Source: an uncultured Eubacterium sp.
GTDB lineage: Bacteria > Bacillota > Clostridia > Lachnospirales > Lachnospiraceae
Length of the DNA stretch: 41,603 nt
NCBI GenBank assembly: GCA_910584065.1
Contig: CAJTZN010000034.1
Coordinates: forward strand, 1-41,603
Direction: 5' to 3'
The position numbers and the translations under genes were made by a program. Below, in pieces: positions 27,518 to 36,987 of the stretch (the stretch's first letter is position 1; each line of letters begins with the position of its first letter). The notes below the pieces were generated by a model. The model ran no database searches. It was not told the DNA's origin and was given only the letters and a program-made list of their open reading frames with translations.

Positions 27518-30382
27518 ATGGGGTATCTTCAGACAGGGATTGAAATGCGGGACCAGTTTAATGTCGTCCTGATGAGTTTTGTAAACAGCATGACGGCTGC
27601 GGTCACGGCTGCAAATGATTTTTCCGATGTCATGAACCAGAATATCAATACGAATCCCCTCGATCATGTGCGGGGTGAGATCCAGTCGGTGACGGAGGAA
27701 CTGGATGCGCTGAACCAGTCAGCATCAACACCATTGTCACCGGATGTGTCTGCGGATCAAAGCGTCCGGCGACTGAATGAACGGATCGAGCAGACCGGTG
27801 ATCTGCTCGACCGCGTGTCAGGGATTCAGCAGTCGATCGGCGCGGGGAGCGAGCAGGTGGAGGTTCTTCCGGAGGAGACGCAGGAAAACATCCAAAGGGC
27901 AAATGAGAGACTTCTGGAGATGCAGGCGGAAATGGATCAGATCTCACAGAATCCGTTTGATATGCCGACGGAGGAAATAGAGGCCCAGCTTGTCTCCCTG
28001 CAGGAGAGGATCCGGGAGACCTTACAGGAACAGCTCGCGCTAAATGAGGAATTATCGCATATGGACATGGAGAACGAACAGCCGCCTCCGTGGCAGAGTG
28101 ACGATCTCGAGATTTTTAACAGTTCCGGCGCGGAACGGTTTCATCAGGAAATACAGGCGGCTAATATGATGCTGGAACAATTAGGGCGCACGCAGCGGGA
28201 GATAGCGCTGCAGGCTTCCCGCATGAACATCCTGCCGCCGGCAGCGATTCAGGACATGAACGGACTTGCAGGCCGGATCGATCATGTGAGGCAGCGCATC
28301 CAGCAGATCGAGAGTCATCCGCTGCGTTTTGCTTCGAGCAGGACGAACGGGGAACTGCAGCAGCTGCGGGCACACCTGAGCCAGGCACTGGCTTTGCAGG
28401 AGGAAATGAACCGGGCCATGCAGCGGATGGACGTGCGCGCGGCCAACGAAGCATACCTGCGCTTGTCACGGATCATTTCGGACGCCGAGTCGCGCATCCG
28501 GGATAATACGGGGGAACAGGAACACTTCAACCGTGCGATACAGGGTGGGGCCGGGAAGGCGCAGAACCTTGTGAGGTCGCTGATGGGACTGTCTGTGATC
28601 CAGAGCACGATCGGCATGATCCGCGGACAGTTCGGCGCGGCCATAAACCGTATGGATACGATGACAAATTTCTCGCGTACCATGACAGCGATCACCGGGT
28701 CGTCTGACGCAGCAAGCGGATCCCTGGAAGGCCTGAAAAGCATGACAAAGGGAACTGCCTACGGACTGGATACGGCGGCGGCAGCGGTACAGAATTTTAC
28801 GACGAGGGGAATGGAGATCGGTTCCGCTACGGCAGAGGTCGGGAAATGGGCCGATGCGGTTGCTTTTTACGGTGACGGAACAAACGAGACACTGACCACC
28901 GTTACGGACGCAATCGGGAAAATGCTGACGAAAGGAACGGTCGAAATGGATCAGCTGAACCGCCTGACCGATGCCGGAATCAATGCGGTGGGGATGTACG
29001 CGCAGGCGACAGGACGGGATGCGGCAAAGGTTCAGGAGCATCTGTCAAAAGGGAAAATATCGGCACAGGATTTCATTACCACCGTTTCATCGGCTTTTGA
29101 AGAGGGAACGAATGGTGTGCTGAATATTTCGGGAGCGGCAAAGGAGGCCGGGGCGACATGGGCGACGACAATCTCGAATATGAAGGCGGCTGTTACCCGG
29201 GGGATCACTTCCATGTTAGATGAGATTAATGAGAGCCTGAGTGAGGCAGGACTTGGGACCATCCAGGACGGCATCAAAGGGATAGGGGAAGTGACGGAGA
29301 ATGTGCTCGGAACGGTGGGTACGTTTTTAGGCCAGGGAATCGCGTTTTTTGCCGAGCACCGGGAACAGATCATGATGACAATACAGGTGCTTGGGTCACT
29401 GGCAGCGGCGTACATGCTCGTATCCGGAGCAGTTGGTTTTGTCACGGCTGCGGTCACAATTTGCCAGACAGTCATGACAACGTTCGGGACGACGGCTGCT
29501 ATTGCGTTTGGTGTGACAGGCGTACTGGCAGTACTGGGGATAGCCGCAGCGATTTTTTCTTTGATCGAATGGATCAAGGATTTGAATGAAAAAACAGGTG
29601 ACACCGGAAAAACGATGGAGCTGGTTTTCAAAAAAGCGGAAGTAGTTATGGCTGACCTAAGTTATAAATGGGCGCTTGTTACTGGTGGAATGCAGATTGC
29701 ATGGAATAATTTTTGTTTAGGGTTTGAGATAGCCTTTCATGGAACGTATGGAGCCGTCCTCGAGATTGTTTACCTGATAGGTGATGCGATACGATCCCTC
29801 GTGAATGGCGCCATTACAATGATAAATGATATGATTCGCTCGCTGAATCAAATTCCTGGTGTAAGTCTCGATGTGATAGAAGAGGTCAAGTGGAAAGGAC
29901 TCGACGAACTTGGGGATATGGCTCAGGAGCAGTTTCAGGAAATTTATGATCTTACTTTGGATACAGATCGGAAAAACCAGGAAATTGCAAATGGAATCAT
30001 CGAGAAAGAGACAGCTGCAAATGAAGCCCAGAGGGAATACGATGAACTATACGCCTTGTACACATCCGGAAATGAAGTGAAGGGAGTGGAAGGGGAGATC
30101 CATGCAAGTTCAGATCTCACAGCGATCACCAAAAACACAGGTGATACGGCAAAGGCAGCGCAAAAGGCAGTCCAATCGCTGGATATTACCGGTGAGAACC
30201 TGAAATACATCAAGGATATGGCTGAGCGTGAATATATCAACCGTTTCACAACGGCGAAGATCAATGTGAAGCAGACGAATCACAATAAGGTAAAAAGCGG
30301 TATGGATCTCGATGGCATCAATGAATATCTGCGGTCGGATCTTGAACAGCGTATGGTAGCGACTGCGGAAGGAGTGCATTAA
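27518..30382 (+). CDS. Tape measure protein
   Basis: A 954-residue protein; ATG 27518 after GGTAGGTGATCTT. Residues 1-350 are coiled-coil rich (Gln/Glu/Leu heptads). Residues about 365-560 form the TMP_3-type tape measure domain (INRMDTMTNFSRTMTAITGS; NFTTRGMEIGSATAEVGKWA; AMAMDQLNRLTDAG-like). Residues about 615-690 are strongly hydrophobic, with two or three membrane-insertion segments. The C-terminus ends DLDGINEYLRSDLEQRM followed by VATAEGVH, the terminal motif also seen in the early protein at 1634-2230. It sets tail length and enters the cell membrane on injection. Confidence 0.93.
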   Translation: MGYLQTGIEMRDQFNVVLMSFVNSMTAAVTAANDFSDVMNQNINTNPLDHVRGEIQSVTEELDALNQSASTPLSPDVSADQSVRRLNERIEQTGDLLDRVSGIQQSIGAGSEQVEVLPEETQENIQRANERLLEMQAEMDQISQNPFDMPTEEIEAQLVSLQERIRETLQEQLALNEELSHMDMENEQPPPWQSDDLEIFNSSGAERFHQEIQAANMMLEQLGRTQREIALQASRMNILPPAAIQDMNGLAGRIDHVRQRIQQIESHPLRFASSRTNGELQQLRAHLSQALALQEEMNRAMQRMDVRAANEAYLRLSRIISDAESRIRDNTGEQEHFNRAIQGGAGKAQNLVRSLMGLSVIQSTIGMIRGQFGAAINRMDTMTNFSRTMTAITGSSDAASGSLEGLKSMTKGTAYGLDTAAAAVQNFTTRGMEIGSATAEVGKWADAVAFYGDGTNETLTTVTDAIGKMLTKGTVEMDQLNRLTDAGINAVGMYAQATGRDAAKVQEHLSKGKISAQDFITTVSSAFEEGTNGVLNISGAAKEAGATWATTISNMKAAVTRGITSMLDEINESLSEAGLGTIQDGIKGIGEVTENVLGTVGTFLGQGIAFFAEHREQIMMTIQVLGSLAAAYMLVSGAVGFVTAAVTICQTVMTTFGTTAAIAFGVTGVLAVLGIAAAIFSLIEWIKDLNEKTGDTGKTMELVFKKAEVVMADLSYKWALVTGGMQIAWNNFCLGFEIAFHGTYGAVLEIVYLIGDAIRSLVNGAITMINDMIRSLNQIPGVSLDVIEEVKWKGLDELGDMAQEQFQEIYDLTLDTDRKNQEIANGIIEKETAANEAQREYDELYALYTSGNEVKGVEGEIHASSDLTAITKNTGDTAKAAQKAVQSLDITGENLKYIKDMAEREYINRFTTAKINVKQTNHNKVKSGMDLDGINEYLRSDLEQRMVATAEGVH

Positions 30383-30383
30383 A

Positions 30384-31097
30384 ATGTATCGGATGTATAT
30401 TGACAAAGTTCTTTTCCCGGTCACGCCGGGAAAACTGCAGGTAAACATCAACGGCGCCAATAAGACGATCACCCTCATCAATGAGGGTGAAGTCAACCTG
30501 ATCAAAACGCCGGGACTGACAGACATATCAACGGAAGTCTTACTTCCGACACTGACCAGGTATCCGTTTGCCGTATATCTCGATGAGTTTCACACGCCTG
30601 ACTGGTATCTGGATCATCTGGAAAAATGGAAGCAGAGCAGAGAACCTGTAGCGTTTAAAATGCTGAGGGAATCACCCGAGGCCGAGTGGAAAAGCAGAAG
30701 TACACTTTGGTCGACAGACTTCCTGGTTACGATCGAAGATTATAAGATAGAAGAGGACGCAGCGGAGCAGGGGTTTGATGTGGTGGTCAGTATAACGATG
30801 AAGCAGTATCGGGACTGGGGCGCCAAAAAACTGCTCCGCCGTCCGAAGGGGAAAACAAAGTATCAGAAATTGAGTGTAAAGAAATCCCGCCGGTCGAAGT
30901 CGTCGGCGAAATCCTACATCGTGAAAAAGGGTGACAGTCTGATGACTATAGCCAAAAAGCAGCTTGGAAACGGATCCAGGTGGAAAGAGATCTATAAACT
31001 GAACAAATCCACCATTGAAACGCGGGCGAAAAAGAAAGGGAAACCTGGGAACGGCCAATGGGTCTTTCCCGGGGAAAAACTGAAACTGCCCAAATGA
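30384..31097 (+). CDS. xkdP: LysM baseplate/tail protein (XkdP)
   Basis: A 237-residue protein. ATG 30384 is two bases after the tape measure stop. Residues 1-150 contain the XkdP-type domain (FPVTPGKLQVNINGANKTIT; LPTLTRYPFAVYLDEF; VVSITMKQYRDWGAK). Residues about 177-237 are a LysM module (SYIVKKGDSLMTIAKKQLGN to VFPGEKLKLPK) that binds peptidoglycan. It links the tube end to the hub. Confidence 0.93.
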   Translation: MYRMYIDKVLFPVTPGKLQVNINGANKTITLINEGEVNLIKTPGLTDISTEVLLPTLTRYPFAVYLDEFHTPDWYLDHLEKWKQSREPVAFKMLRESPEAEWKSRSTLWSTDFLVTIEDYKIEEDAAEQGFDVVVSITMKQYRDWGAKKLLRRPKGKTKYQKLSVKKSRRSKSSAKSYIVKKGDSLMTIAKKQLGNGSRWKEIYKLNKSTIETRAKKKGKPGNGQWVFPGEKLKLPK

Positions 31098-31110
31098 CGG
31101 AGGTGATGAT

Positions 31111-32664
31111 GTGGCAAAGGATATTATCGATGTCGCGGCAGGTGAACTCGGATACAGGGAAGAGGGAGGCAACCGCACGAAGTATGGTGCCTGGATGGGA
31201 ATGAACGGGGCGCCGTGGTGCCATATGTTTGTTTCCTGGTGCGCGGACCAGGCAGGGGTCTCGGCGTCCGTCGTTCCCAAAACGGCTTCCACAAGCGCGG
31301 GAATGAGTTGGTTTAAGTCGAAAGGTCTTTTTAAGTATAAGGATAAATATACGCCGGACCGCGGCGATATTGTTTATTTTAAAACGAACCGGAGTCACGT
31401 CGGACTGGTGGAGTATGTGTCCGGAAATACGCTGCACACCATCGAAGGAAACTCATCGGATCAGGTAAAAAGGAGGACATATCCCCTTTCCGAGCCGACG
31501 ATCACCGGTTACGGCGTACCGAAATATAAAAACCTGAACACGGAAAAGAGTGGTTCAACCGAATCCAATGGGTCAAAAGACAAGCAGAAGAAACGGAATG
31601 CGAAAGAGGAACTGTCCTACCTGAAAAAGGTGCTTGACAGGAAACAGCCGAAAGATGAGACGATCCGTGCCATAGCGTGGGAAACGGGAAAGATTCCGGA
31701 TGGCGCGGTAGAAGTACTCGTCAAAAATGGAGAAAATCAGTTTTTTGTTCCGGTGGAAGATGGCATGAAGGTTGTGATGGAGCGTCGGGGTGTACCAGGG
31801 ACGTTGACGTTTACGGCAAGGTACGACAAAAAGTTTAAGATCAAGGAAGGTAACAGTGTAAGGGTCAGTGTGGATGGTACGAAGTTTTTTTATGGCTTTA
31901 TTTTTAAGCATAAGATGTCGAAGGACGGCATGGTGGACTATACGGCATACGATCAGTTAAGATACTTGAAAAATAAGGATAATGTGATCTATGTAAAAAA
32001 GCGCGCGGACCAGGTCATCCGGCAGATCGCTAAAAAGTTCAAGCTGGATGTGGGAACACTTGCAAATACCGGATATGTGATCCCGAAACGGGTTGATGAT
32101 AATACGACGTTGTTCGATGCGATTCAGAATGCGCTGGATATAACGACGGTGATGAAAGGAAAGGTGTATGTCCTGTATGATCAGGTTGGTAAACTGACAC
32201 TTTCTGATGTCTCGAAAATGAAAGTCAATACCTGTCTGGTGGACGAGGAAACCGGGCGTGATTTTACTTACGAGGTAAGCATTGACAGCGCTACCTATAA
32301 CCAGGTCAAACTGATGTATGAGAATAAGAAGACAGGGAAGTATGACGTGTACATTACGAAAAATTCGAAAAAGATCAACCAGTGGGGATTATTGCAGTAT
32401 ACGGAGAAGATCGATCACCCTGATCTGGGAAAAGCAAAGTCGAAGGCGCTTTTGAAATTGTATTCCCAGGTACAGAAGACATTATCGATCACGGGAGTCA
32501 TTGGCAATAAAAAAGTGCGTGCCGGCTCGCTCATTCCTGTTTTTTTTAAAGTGCATGAGTTGAAGATTGCCAATTATATGCTGGTTGAAAAGGTTACTCA
32601 CACGTTCAAAAACGGCGAGTGGACGATGGATCTGATTGTTTCAGGGGGTGATTTTAGTGGCTGA
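31111..32664 (+). CDS. xkdQ: CHAP amidase/peptidase fused to XkdQ baseplate hub protein
   Basis: A 517-residue protein; GTG 31111 follows GACGGAGGTGATGAT. Residues 1-145 are a CHAP-type domain: APWCHMFVSWC (catalytic Cys37), GDIVYFKTNRSHVGLVEYV (His96), HTIEGNSS (Glu112/Asn114). After a Lys/Ser linker, residues 185-517 are the XkdQ/gpD-like hub (VEVLVKNGENQFFVPVEDGM; VRVSVDGTKFFYGFIFKHKM; AYDQLRYLKNKDNVIYVKK; WGLLQYTEKI). The hub would carry a cell-wall hydrolase to the tail tip for local wall cleavage at infection. In PBSX the hub gene lacks this N-terminal domain. Confidence 0.92.
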   Translation: MAKDIIDVAAGELGYREEGGNRTKYGAWMGMNGAPWCHMFVSWCADQAGVSASVVPKTASTSAGMSWFKSKGLFKYKDKYTPDRGDIVYFKTNRSHVGLVEYVSGNTLHTIEGNSSDQVKRRTYPLSEPTITGYGVPKYKNLNTEKSGSTESNGSKDKQKKRNAKEELSYLKKVLDRKQPKDETIRAIAWETGKIPDGAVEVLVKNGENQFFVPVEDGMKVVMERRGVPGTLTFTARYDKKFKIKEGNSVRVSVDGTKFFYGFIFKHKMSKDGMVDYTAYDQLRYLKNKDNVIYVKKRADQVIRQIAKKFKLDVGTLANTGYVIPKRVDDNTTLFDAIQNALDITTVMKGKVYVLYDQVGKLTLSDVSKMKVNTCLVDEETGRDFTYEVSIDSATYNQVKLMYENKKTGKYDVYITKNSKKINQWGLLQYTEKIDHPDLGKAKSKALLKLYSQVQKTLSITGVIGNKKVRAGSLIPVFFKVHELKIANYMLVEKVTHTFKNGEWTMDLIVSGGDFSG

Positions 32665-32980
32665 CACTCATTGGCTGGATCTTGTGAAAAAGGCAGCAGT
32701 TCAGGCAGTTAAGCATGAAAAACCGTGTGATTACATGATCGGGACGGTAACATCCGCTAAGCCGTTGAAGATCAAGTTATCGGATGGTGACGGTCTGGAG
32801 CTGGGAGCGGACTTTTTCCACCTAACCGAGAACGTTACCGATCACACGGTCAATGTGACGATTTCCGGCAGCGAGCAGAAGATCAAAATGAACAATGCAC
32901 TGAAAAAAGGTGATAAGGTCCTGATGATCCGCAAGTGGGGCGGTCAGGATTTTATCATAGTGGATAAGGTGGTGAGCTGA
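32657..32980 (+). CDS. xkdR: Baseplate protein XkdR (DUF2577-like)
   Basis: A 107-residue protein; GTG 32657 after TCAGGGGGTGATTTTA, overlapping the hub gene by 8 bp. Features MADTHWLDLVKKAAVQAVKH-like start, DYMIGTVTSAKPLKIKLSDG and KKGDKVLMIRKWGGQDFIIV match the small XkdR beta-barrel protein at this position. It overlaps the next gene by one base (TGATG). Confidence 0.88.
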   Translation: MADTHWLDLVKKAAVQAVKHEKPCDYMIGTVTSAKPLKIKLSDGDGLELGADFFHLTENVTDHTVNVTISGSEQKIKMNNALKKGDKVLMIRKWGGQDFIIVDKVVS

Positions 32981-33432
32981 TGATCCCAGGAAATGAAAAT
33001 TATGAGGATTTCGACGAGGATGAACAGGACTCTGATTTTGAAGACTATACGGAGCCGTCGTATACATATGCCATGAAAATGGCGGAAGATGAAGCAATAG
33101 AGGATCGTTTTGTCGGTAAGGTTGATGATACCGAGGCGATGCAGCAGGCGGTCATGAAGATCCTGGCCACGGAACGGTATGAGCATGAGATCTATTCATG
33201 GGATTTCGGAATTGAAACGAAAGATCTGTACGGCATGGACATCCTTTACGTGATGAGCGAACTGAAAACAAGGATTGAGGATGCGATCACGGCAGATGAC
33301 CGTTTCGAGTCGGTAGATGATTATTCCGTGGAAAAGGTCGGCAAAAATACCGTCCACTGTACATTCACGGTTACGACGGCAGCTGGTGAACAGATTGGGT
33401 CGAAATATGATTTTGACATGACAGGAGGGTGA
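32980..33432 (+). CDS. xkdS: Baseplate wedge protein XkdS (DUF2634-like, gp25 type)
   Basis: A 150-residue protein. An acidic disordered start (residues 1-30) precedes the gp25-like fold: FVGKVDDTEAMQQAVMKILA, TERYEHEIYSWDFGIETKDL, YGMDILYVMSELKTRIEDAI. These are the standard XkdS marks. It forms the inner baseplate wedge with the next protein. Confidence 0.92.
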   Translation: MIPGNENYEDFDEDEQDSDFEDYTEPSYTYAMKMAEDEAIEDRFVGKVDDTEAMQQAVMKILATERYEHEIYSWDFGIETKDLYGMDILYVMSELKTRIEDAITADDRFESVDDYSVEKVGKNTVHCTFTVTTAAGEQIGSKYDFDMTGG

Positions 33433-33437
33433 AATAA

Positions 33438-34658
33438 ATGTTTGAAGCGCAGAGTTTTGAGGAAATATCGGCCAGGATGCTTGCCAGTGTGGATGATAAG
33501 TTTGATAAACGGGAAGGATCGGTCATATACGACGCCATCGCTCCGATCGCGATGGAACTTGCCTTTTTTTATACCTGCTTGGATATGGTGATGGAAGAGG
33601 TTTTTGCCGACACGACGTCTTATTATTATCTGATAAAAAGGGCGGCAGAGATAGGGCTTTTTCCAAAAGAAGAGACGCAGGCGGTACTGAAAATGCAGGT
33701 CATGCCGGCAGATGCTGACATCACGGCTGGTGACAGGTTTAATTTGAATGATTTGAATTACACGGTTGTGAAGGCAATTGAAGGTGTGGATGGGGGCTAC
33801 CAGGTACAGTGTGAGACGGCCGGGACGATCGGCAACCAGCAGCTTGGAATTTTGCTGCCGTTTGAGACAGCAAACGAACTGAACGATCTGGAATCTGCTG
33901 AACTAATGGAAATCCTCATACCGGGTGAGGATGAAGAGGATGTTGAGGATTTTCGGGAACGGTATTTTTCTTCCTGCAGGAATGAATCGTTTAGCGGCAA
34001 TCAAATGGACTATAAGGATAAAATAAACGAGTTGGATGGCGTGGGTGGGTGCAAAGTATTCAGGGTATGGGAACAAGGATATGATCCGGCCTTATTTATC
34101 CCTGCGGACACGGTTTCGAACTGGTATGGAACAATAAAGGATACGCTGCCAGATGGGGTCCGGCCGTGGCTTGACGCGGTTTATAAAGCAGCCTCGGAAA
34201 GATGTCTGACCGTTGGCGGCACGGTGAAAGTGATCATTATATCAACGGAATACAAGGCGCCTTCGGCGACGTTAGTGGATCAGGTCCAAATGCTGCTCGA
34301 TCCGGCCGGCAAAACGGGGGAAGGGGCAGGGCTTGCTCCGATCGGTCATGTGGTAAATGTGGCCGGAGTGGTGCCAAAGGAAGTAGATGTAAGTATGGTC
34401 ATGACATTTCGGTCAGGATATTCATTTACTGCATTGAAAGATATACTGGAACAGACATTGGATGATTATTTTCAGGAATTGGCGCAGGGGTGGGAAAATG
34501 CGGATCACTTGATCGTGAGAGTGAGCGAGATCGAGACGAGGTTTCTCAAGATAGCGGGTGTAGAGGATGTTACGGATGTAACATTAAATGCGAAGGAAGG
34601 CAATCTGATACTGGCGGCGGAGGAAGTACCGGTCAGAGGGGGGATAGGTAATGGCTGA
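33438..34658 (+). CDS. xkdT: Baseplate J-like protein (XkdT)
   Basis: A 406-residue wedge protein. N-terminal ISARMLASVDDKFDKREGSV IYDA-type start, AELMEILIPGEDEEDVEDFR with ERYFSSCRNESFSGNQMDYK in the centre, and SEIETRFLKIAGVEDVTDVT near the end: the classic Baseplate_J pattern. It starts at ATG 33438 after CAGGAGGGTGAAATAA and overlaps the next gene by 8 bp. Confidence 0.95.
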   Translation: MFEAQSFEEISARMLASVDDKFDKREGSVIYDAIAPIAMELAFFYTCLDMVMEEVFADTTSYYYLIKRAAEIGLFPKEETQAVLKMQVMPADADITAGDRFNLNDLNYTVVKAIEGVDGGYQVQCETAGTIGNQQLGILLPFETANELNDLESAELMEILIPGEDEEDVEDFRERYFSSCRNESFSGNQMDYKDKINELDGVGGCKVFRVWEQGYDPALFIPADTVSNWYGTIKDTLPDGVRPWLDAVYKAASERCLTVGGTVKVIIISTEYKAPSATLVDQVQMLLDPAGKTGEGAGLAPIGHVVNVAGVVPKEVDVSMVMTFRSGYSFTALKDILEQTLDDYFQELAQGWENADHLIVRVSEIETRFLKIAGVEDVTDVTLNAKEGNLILAAEEVPVRGGIGNG

Positions 34659-35184
34659 ACTGGCAGATAGAAAGAAATTGATAGAATATCTTCCGGATTT
34701 CATGAAAAAATTTTCCGAGATCAAGGAACTGATGCGCGTGGCAAATGTCGAGAGTGATGAGGCCTATTCGCGTATCGGCGAGGTCATAGACGAGGCTTTT
34801 ATTGACGATTGCACAGAATATGGCTTATCCAAATATGAAAGGCAGATGGGGATCATATCGGATCCGGATGAAGATATGGCAATCCGGAAAAACAGGGTCA
34901 AGGCCTTCCGGTGCAGGGACAAACAGTATAGTTTCGACCAACTCATTCGGAATTTGAACATCTTACTGGGGGGAAGTTGGAATTATGATATGTCGTGTGA
35001 TCTGGAACATTACGCCCTGGTTTTTAATATTTACGAAGATAAGTATCTGCACGTTCTTGATGGGTTTCTGAGGACCGTGCTGCCGGAAAATATGTTTTAT
35101 ACGATCCATGTGGCAAAAGATTGGGCTGCAGACAATTTTATCTGCTGTGTATGGCAGGATGACGAAATATTAGAATGGAGATGA
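34651..35184 (+). CDS. xkdU: Baseplate protein YmfQ/XkdU-like (DUF2313)
   Basis: A 177-residue protein following baseplate J. Markers LIEYLPDFMKKFSEIKELMR, YGLSKYERQMGIISDPDEDM and YEDKYLHVLDGFLRTVLPEN fit the DUF2313/YmfQ family of tail proteins. It attaches the fibre to the baseplate edge. It is translated from within the end of xkdT. Confidence 0.9.
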   Translation: MAELADRKKLIEYLPDFMKKFSEIKELMRVANVESDEAYSRIGEVIDEAFIDDCTEYGLSKYERQMGIISDPDEDMAIRKNRVKAFRCRDKQYSFDQLIRNLNILLGGSWNYDMSCDLEHYALVFNIYEDKYLHVLDGFLRTVLPENMFYTIHVAKDWAADNFICCVWQDDEILEWR

Positions 35185-35188
35185 GTTT

Positions 35189-36847
35189 ATGGGATTTATT
35201 GGTCTGACGTTGACAAGAGCGGGGAGACGTTTGATCGCTTCGGCGATCAGTGAGGAAGATCCGTTGAACATTACACATATCCAGCTGGGCGAAGGTATAT
35301 GTGAGGGGACGTTTGCCGAAATGAAGGGATTGGCGAAGAAAGTGATGGAAATCCCTGTAAAATCGGTGAAACGGGATGAAGGAAAAGTGATAGTAAACTG
35401 TGATTTTAATAGCACGGAGGCCCCGAAGGGGTTTTATTTCCGGGAAGTTGGGATCATTGGGAATGGAGTGCTGTGCTATTATGACAATAGTGGTGATGAT
35501 GCGGAATACATAGATCCGGAGACGGAAGGGGTTATAAAGCAAAAGAGGTTGCGGTTTACTTTGACGATTAGTAGTGATGTGACGGTTACGGTGAAGATCA
35601 GTAGCGAACTGTATGCGCTGGCAGCGGAGGTTGAAGAGAATCTTGACAAGAAACTAGACAAGACAGGGGATGCGTCGGAAACTACTGTGACATTTAGCCA
35701 GGCGAGCAAGCGGGAAAATATTTCCGCCGGCGAGAAGCTATCGGTCATTTTTGGCAAGATCGGGAAGTGGTTATCTGATCTAAAAACGGTAGCTTTTACC
35801 GGAAAGTATGAAGATTTATCAGGAACGCCGGAGATTCCGACTGTTGGGAATGGAAAGATTACAATAAAACAGGCCGGAACCGTAAAAGGAAGCTTTACAA
35901 CAAATCAGGCGGGGAATAAAGAGATAGAACTGACCGACAACAATACGACATACAGTGCAGCTACGCAATCTGCAAATGGCCTCATGTCAGCGGCCGACAA
36001 GAAAAAGCTAGACGGGGTAGCAAGCAGCGCAAATAACTATTCTCTTCCTCTTGCCGCCGCCGGCACCAGAGGGGGCGTAAAGATCGGATACTCACAAAAC
36101 GGGAAAAACTATCCCGTGCAGCTTAGCAGCGAAAAAATGTATGTCAATGTGCCCTGGACGGATACAAACACATGGCGGGGGATCCAGGATAACCTGACGA
36201 GCAGCAGTACCACGGATAGTTTAAGCGCGAAACAGGGAAAGGCTTTAAATGATAAATTTGTGAATTATCTGCCTTTGGCCGGCGGGATAGTAAAAGGTAC
36301 GATAAAAGTAAGAAACGACGCATATCCCAATGCCGGGGTTGATATAAGAGTAGACTCGGAAGGCGCCAATATAACCTTGTATACTAAAACGGCAGGTAAA
36401 CATTACGAGATAGATACTTGCGGTGATCGATTTAGGATCTATCAAAATGTGAATGGTGCCATTACGACACTGATGGAGGTTGATGCCGATAGTAAGTCAA
36501 ATATCAATGGCCGGGCCGAAACAGCGGTGAGCATGACACCAAGAACAATAGTTACCTTTACAATGTCGTCATCCGTGATAACAACGGATGTAGGTTGGTT
36601 AAACAGCTATTTATCAGTGGGGCCAGTGTATCTTATGGTCGTAGATACAAAGACCCAATACGGGAAAACCTATTACACGCTAAAATTTACCGCTTTTAAT
36701 AGTCCTTATTTTGAGGCAAATCTATTGTGCGGAGTGGATGTCGTAAAAATGTCTTATATAGGAACGGGATATAGATATGAAAAGTTGTCGAGCGGACCAA
36801 CAAAAAGCGAATACCAGGTGCGATTTTACAAATTACTTGAAATATGA
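35189..36847 (+). CDS. Tail fibre with tail-collar N-terminal domain
   Basis: A 552-residue protein. Residues 1-130 are a Phage_tail_fib/DUF3751-type collar domain (MGFIGLTLTRAGRRLIASAI; GFYFREVGIIGNG). The middle has the common fibre modules SANGLMSAADKKKLDGVA and GGVKIGYSQNGKNYPVQLSS with YVNVPWTDTNT, then a SLSAKQGKALND linker. The last 150 residues are a receptor-binding end of unknown fold. No collagen repeats or chaperone cleavage site is seen. It sets host range. ATG 35189 is four bases past the previous stop. Confidence 0.9.
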   Translation: MGFIGLTLTRAGRRLIASAISEEDPLNITHIQLGEGICEGTFAEMKGLAKKVMEIPVKSVKRDEGKVIVNCDFNSTEAPKGFYFREVGIIGNGVLCYYDNSGDDAEYIDPETEGVIKQKRLRFTLTISSDVTVTVKISSELYALAAEVEENLDKKLDKTGDASETTVTFSQASKRENISAGEKLSVIFGKIGKWLSDLKTVAFTGKYEDLSGTPEIPTVGNGKITIKQAGTVKGSFTTNQAGNKEIELTDNNTTYSAATQSANGLMSAADKKKLDGVASSANNYSLPLAAAGTRGGVKIGYSQNGKNYPVQLSSEKMYVNVPWTDTNTWRGIQDNLTSSSTTDSLSAKQGKALNDKFVNYLPLAGGIVKGTIKVRNDAYPNAGVDIRVDSEGANITLYTKTAGKHYEIDTCGDRFRIYQNVNGAITTLMEVDADSKSNINGRAETAVSMTPRTIVTFTMSSSVITTDVGWLNSYLSVGPVYLMVVDTKTQYGKTYYTLKFTAFNSPYFEANLLCGVDVVKMSYIGTGYRYEKLSSGPTKSEYQVRFYKLLEI

Positions 36848-36876
36848 CGGGATTGTACGATTACGTAAACTAAAAC

Positions 36877-36918
36877 AACCGCAATTGGCCAACGCAAGGC
36901 CAGTATGCGGTTCTTTTT
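36877..36918 (+). terminator. Terminator after the tail fibre gene
   Basis: AACCGCA (36877-36883) pairs with TGCGGTT (36906-36912), enclosing TGGCC-AACGCAA-GGCCA, followed by CTTTTTG. It separates the structural genes from the lysis cassette. Confidence 0.85.
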
Positions 36919-36948
36919 GTTATAAAAAATGAAAAGGATGTGGTGAAA

Positions 36949-36987
36949 ATGAAGATGAAAATCTGTGAAAAGGAGGCGGTAGGATAA
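36949..36987 (+). CDS. Tiny ORF coupled to the holin-like gene (12 residues)
   Basis: ATG 36949 follows AAGGATGTGGTGAAA and encodes MKMKICEKEAVG. Its TAA stop overlaps the ATG of the next gene (TAATG), and it covers that gene's AAAAGGAGG ribosome site. It may tune translation of the lysis gene by coupling; it could also be chance. Confidence 0.3.
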   Translation: MKMKICEKEAVG

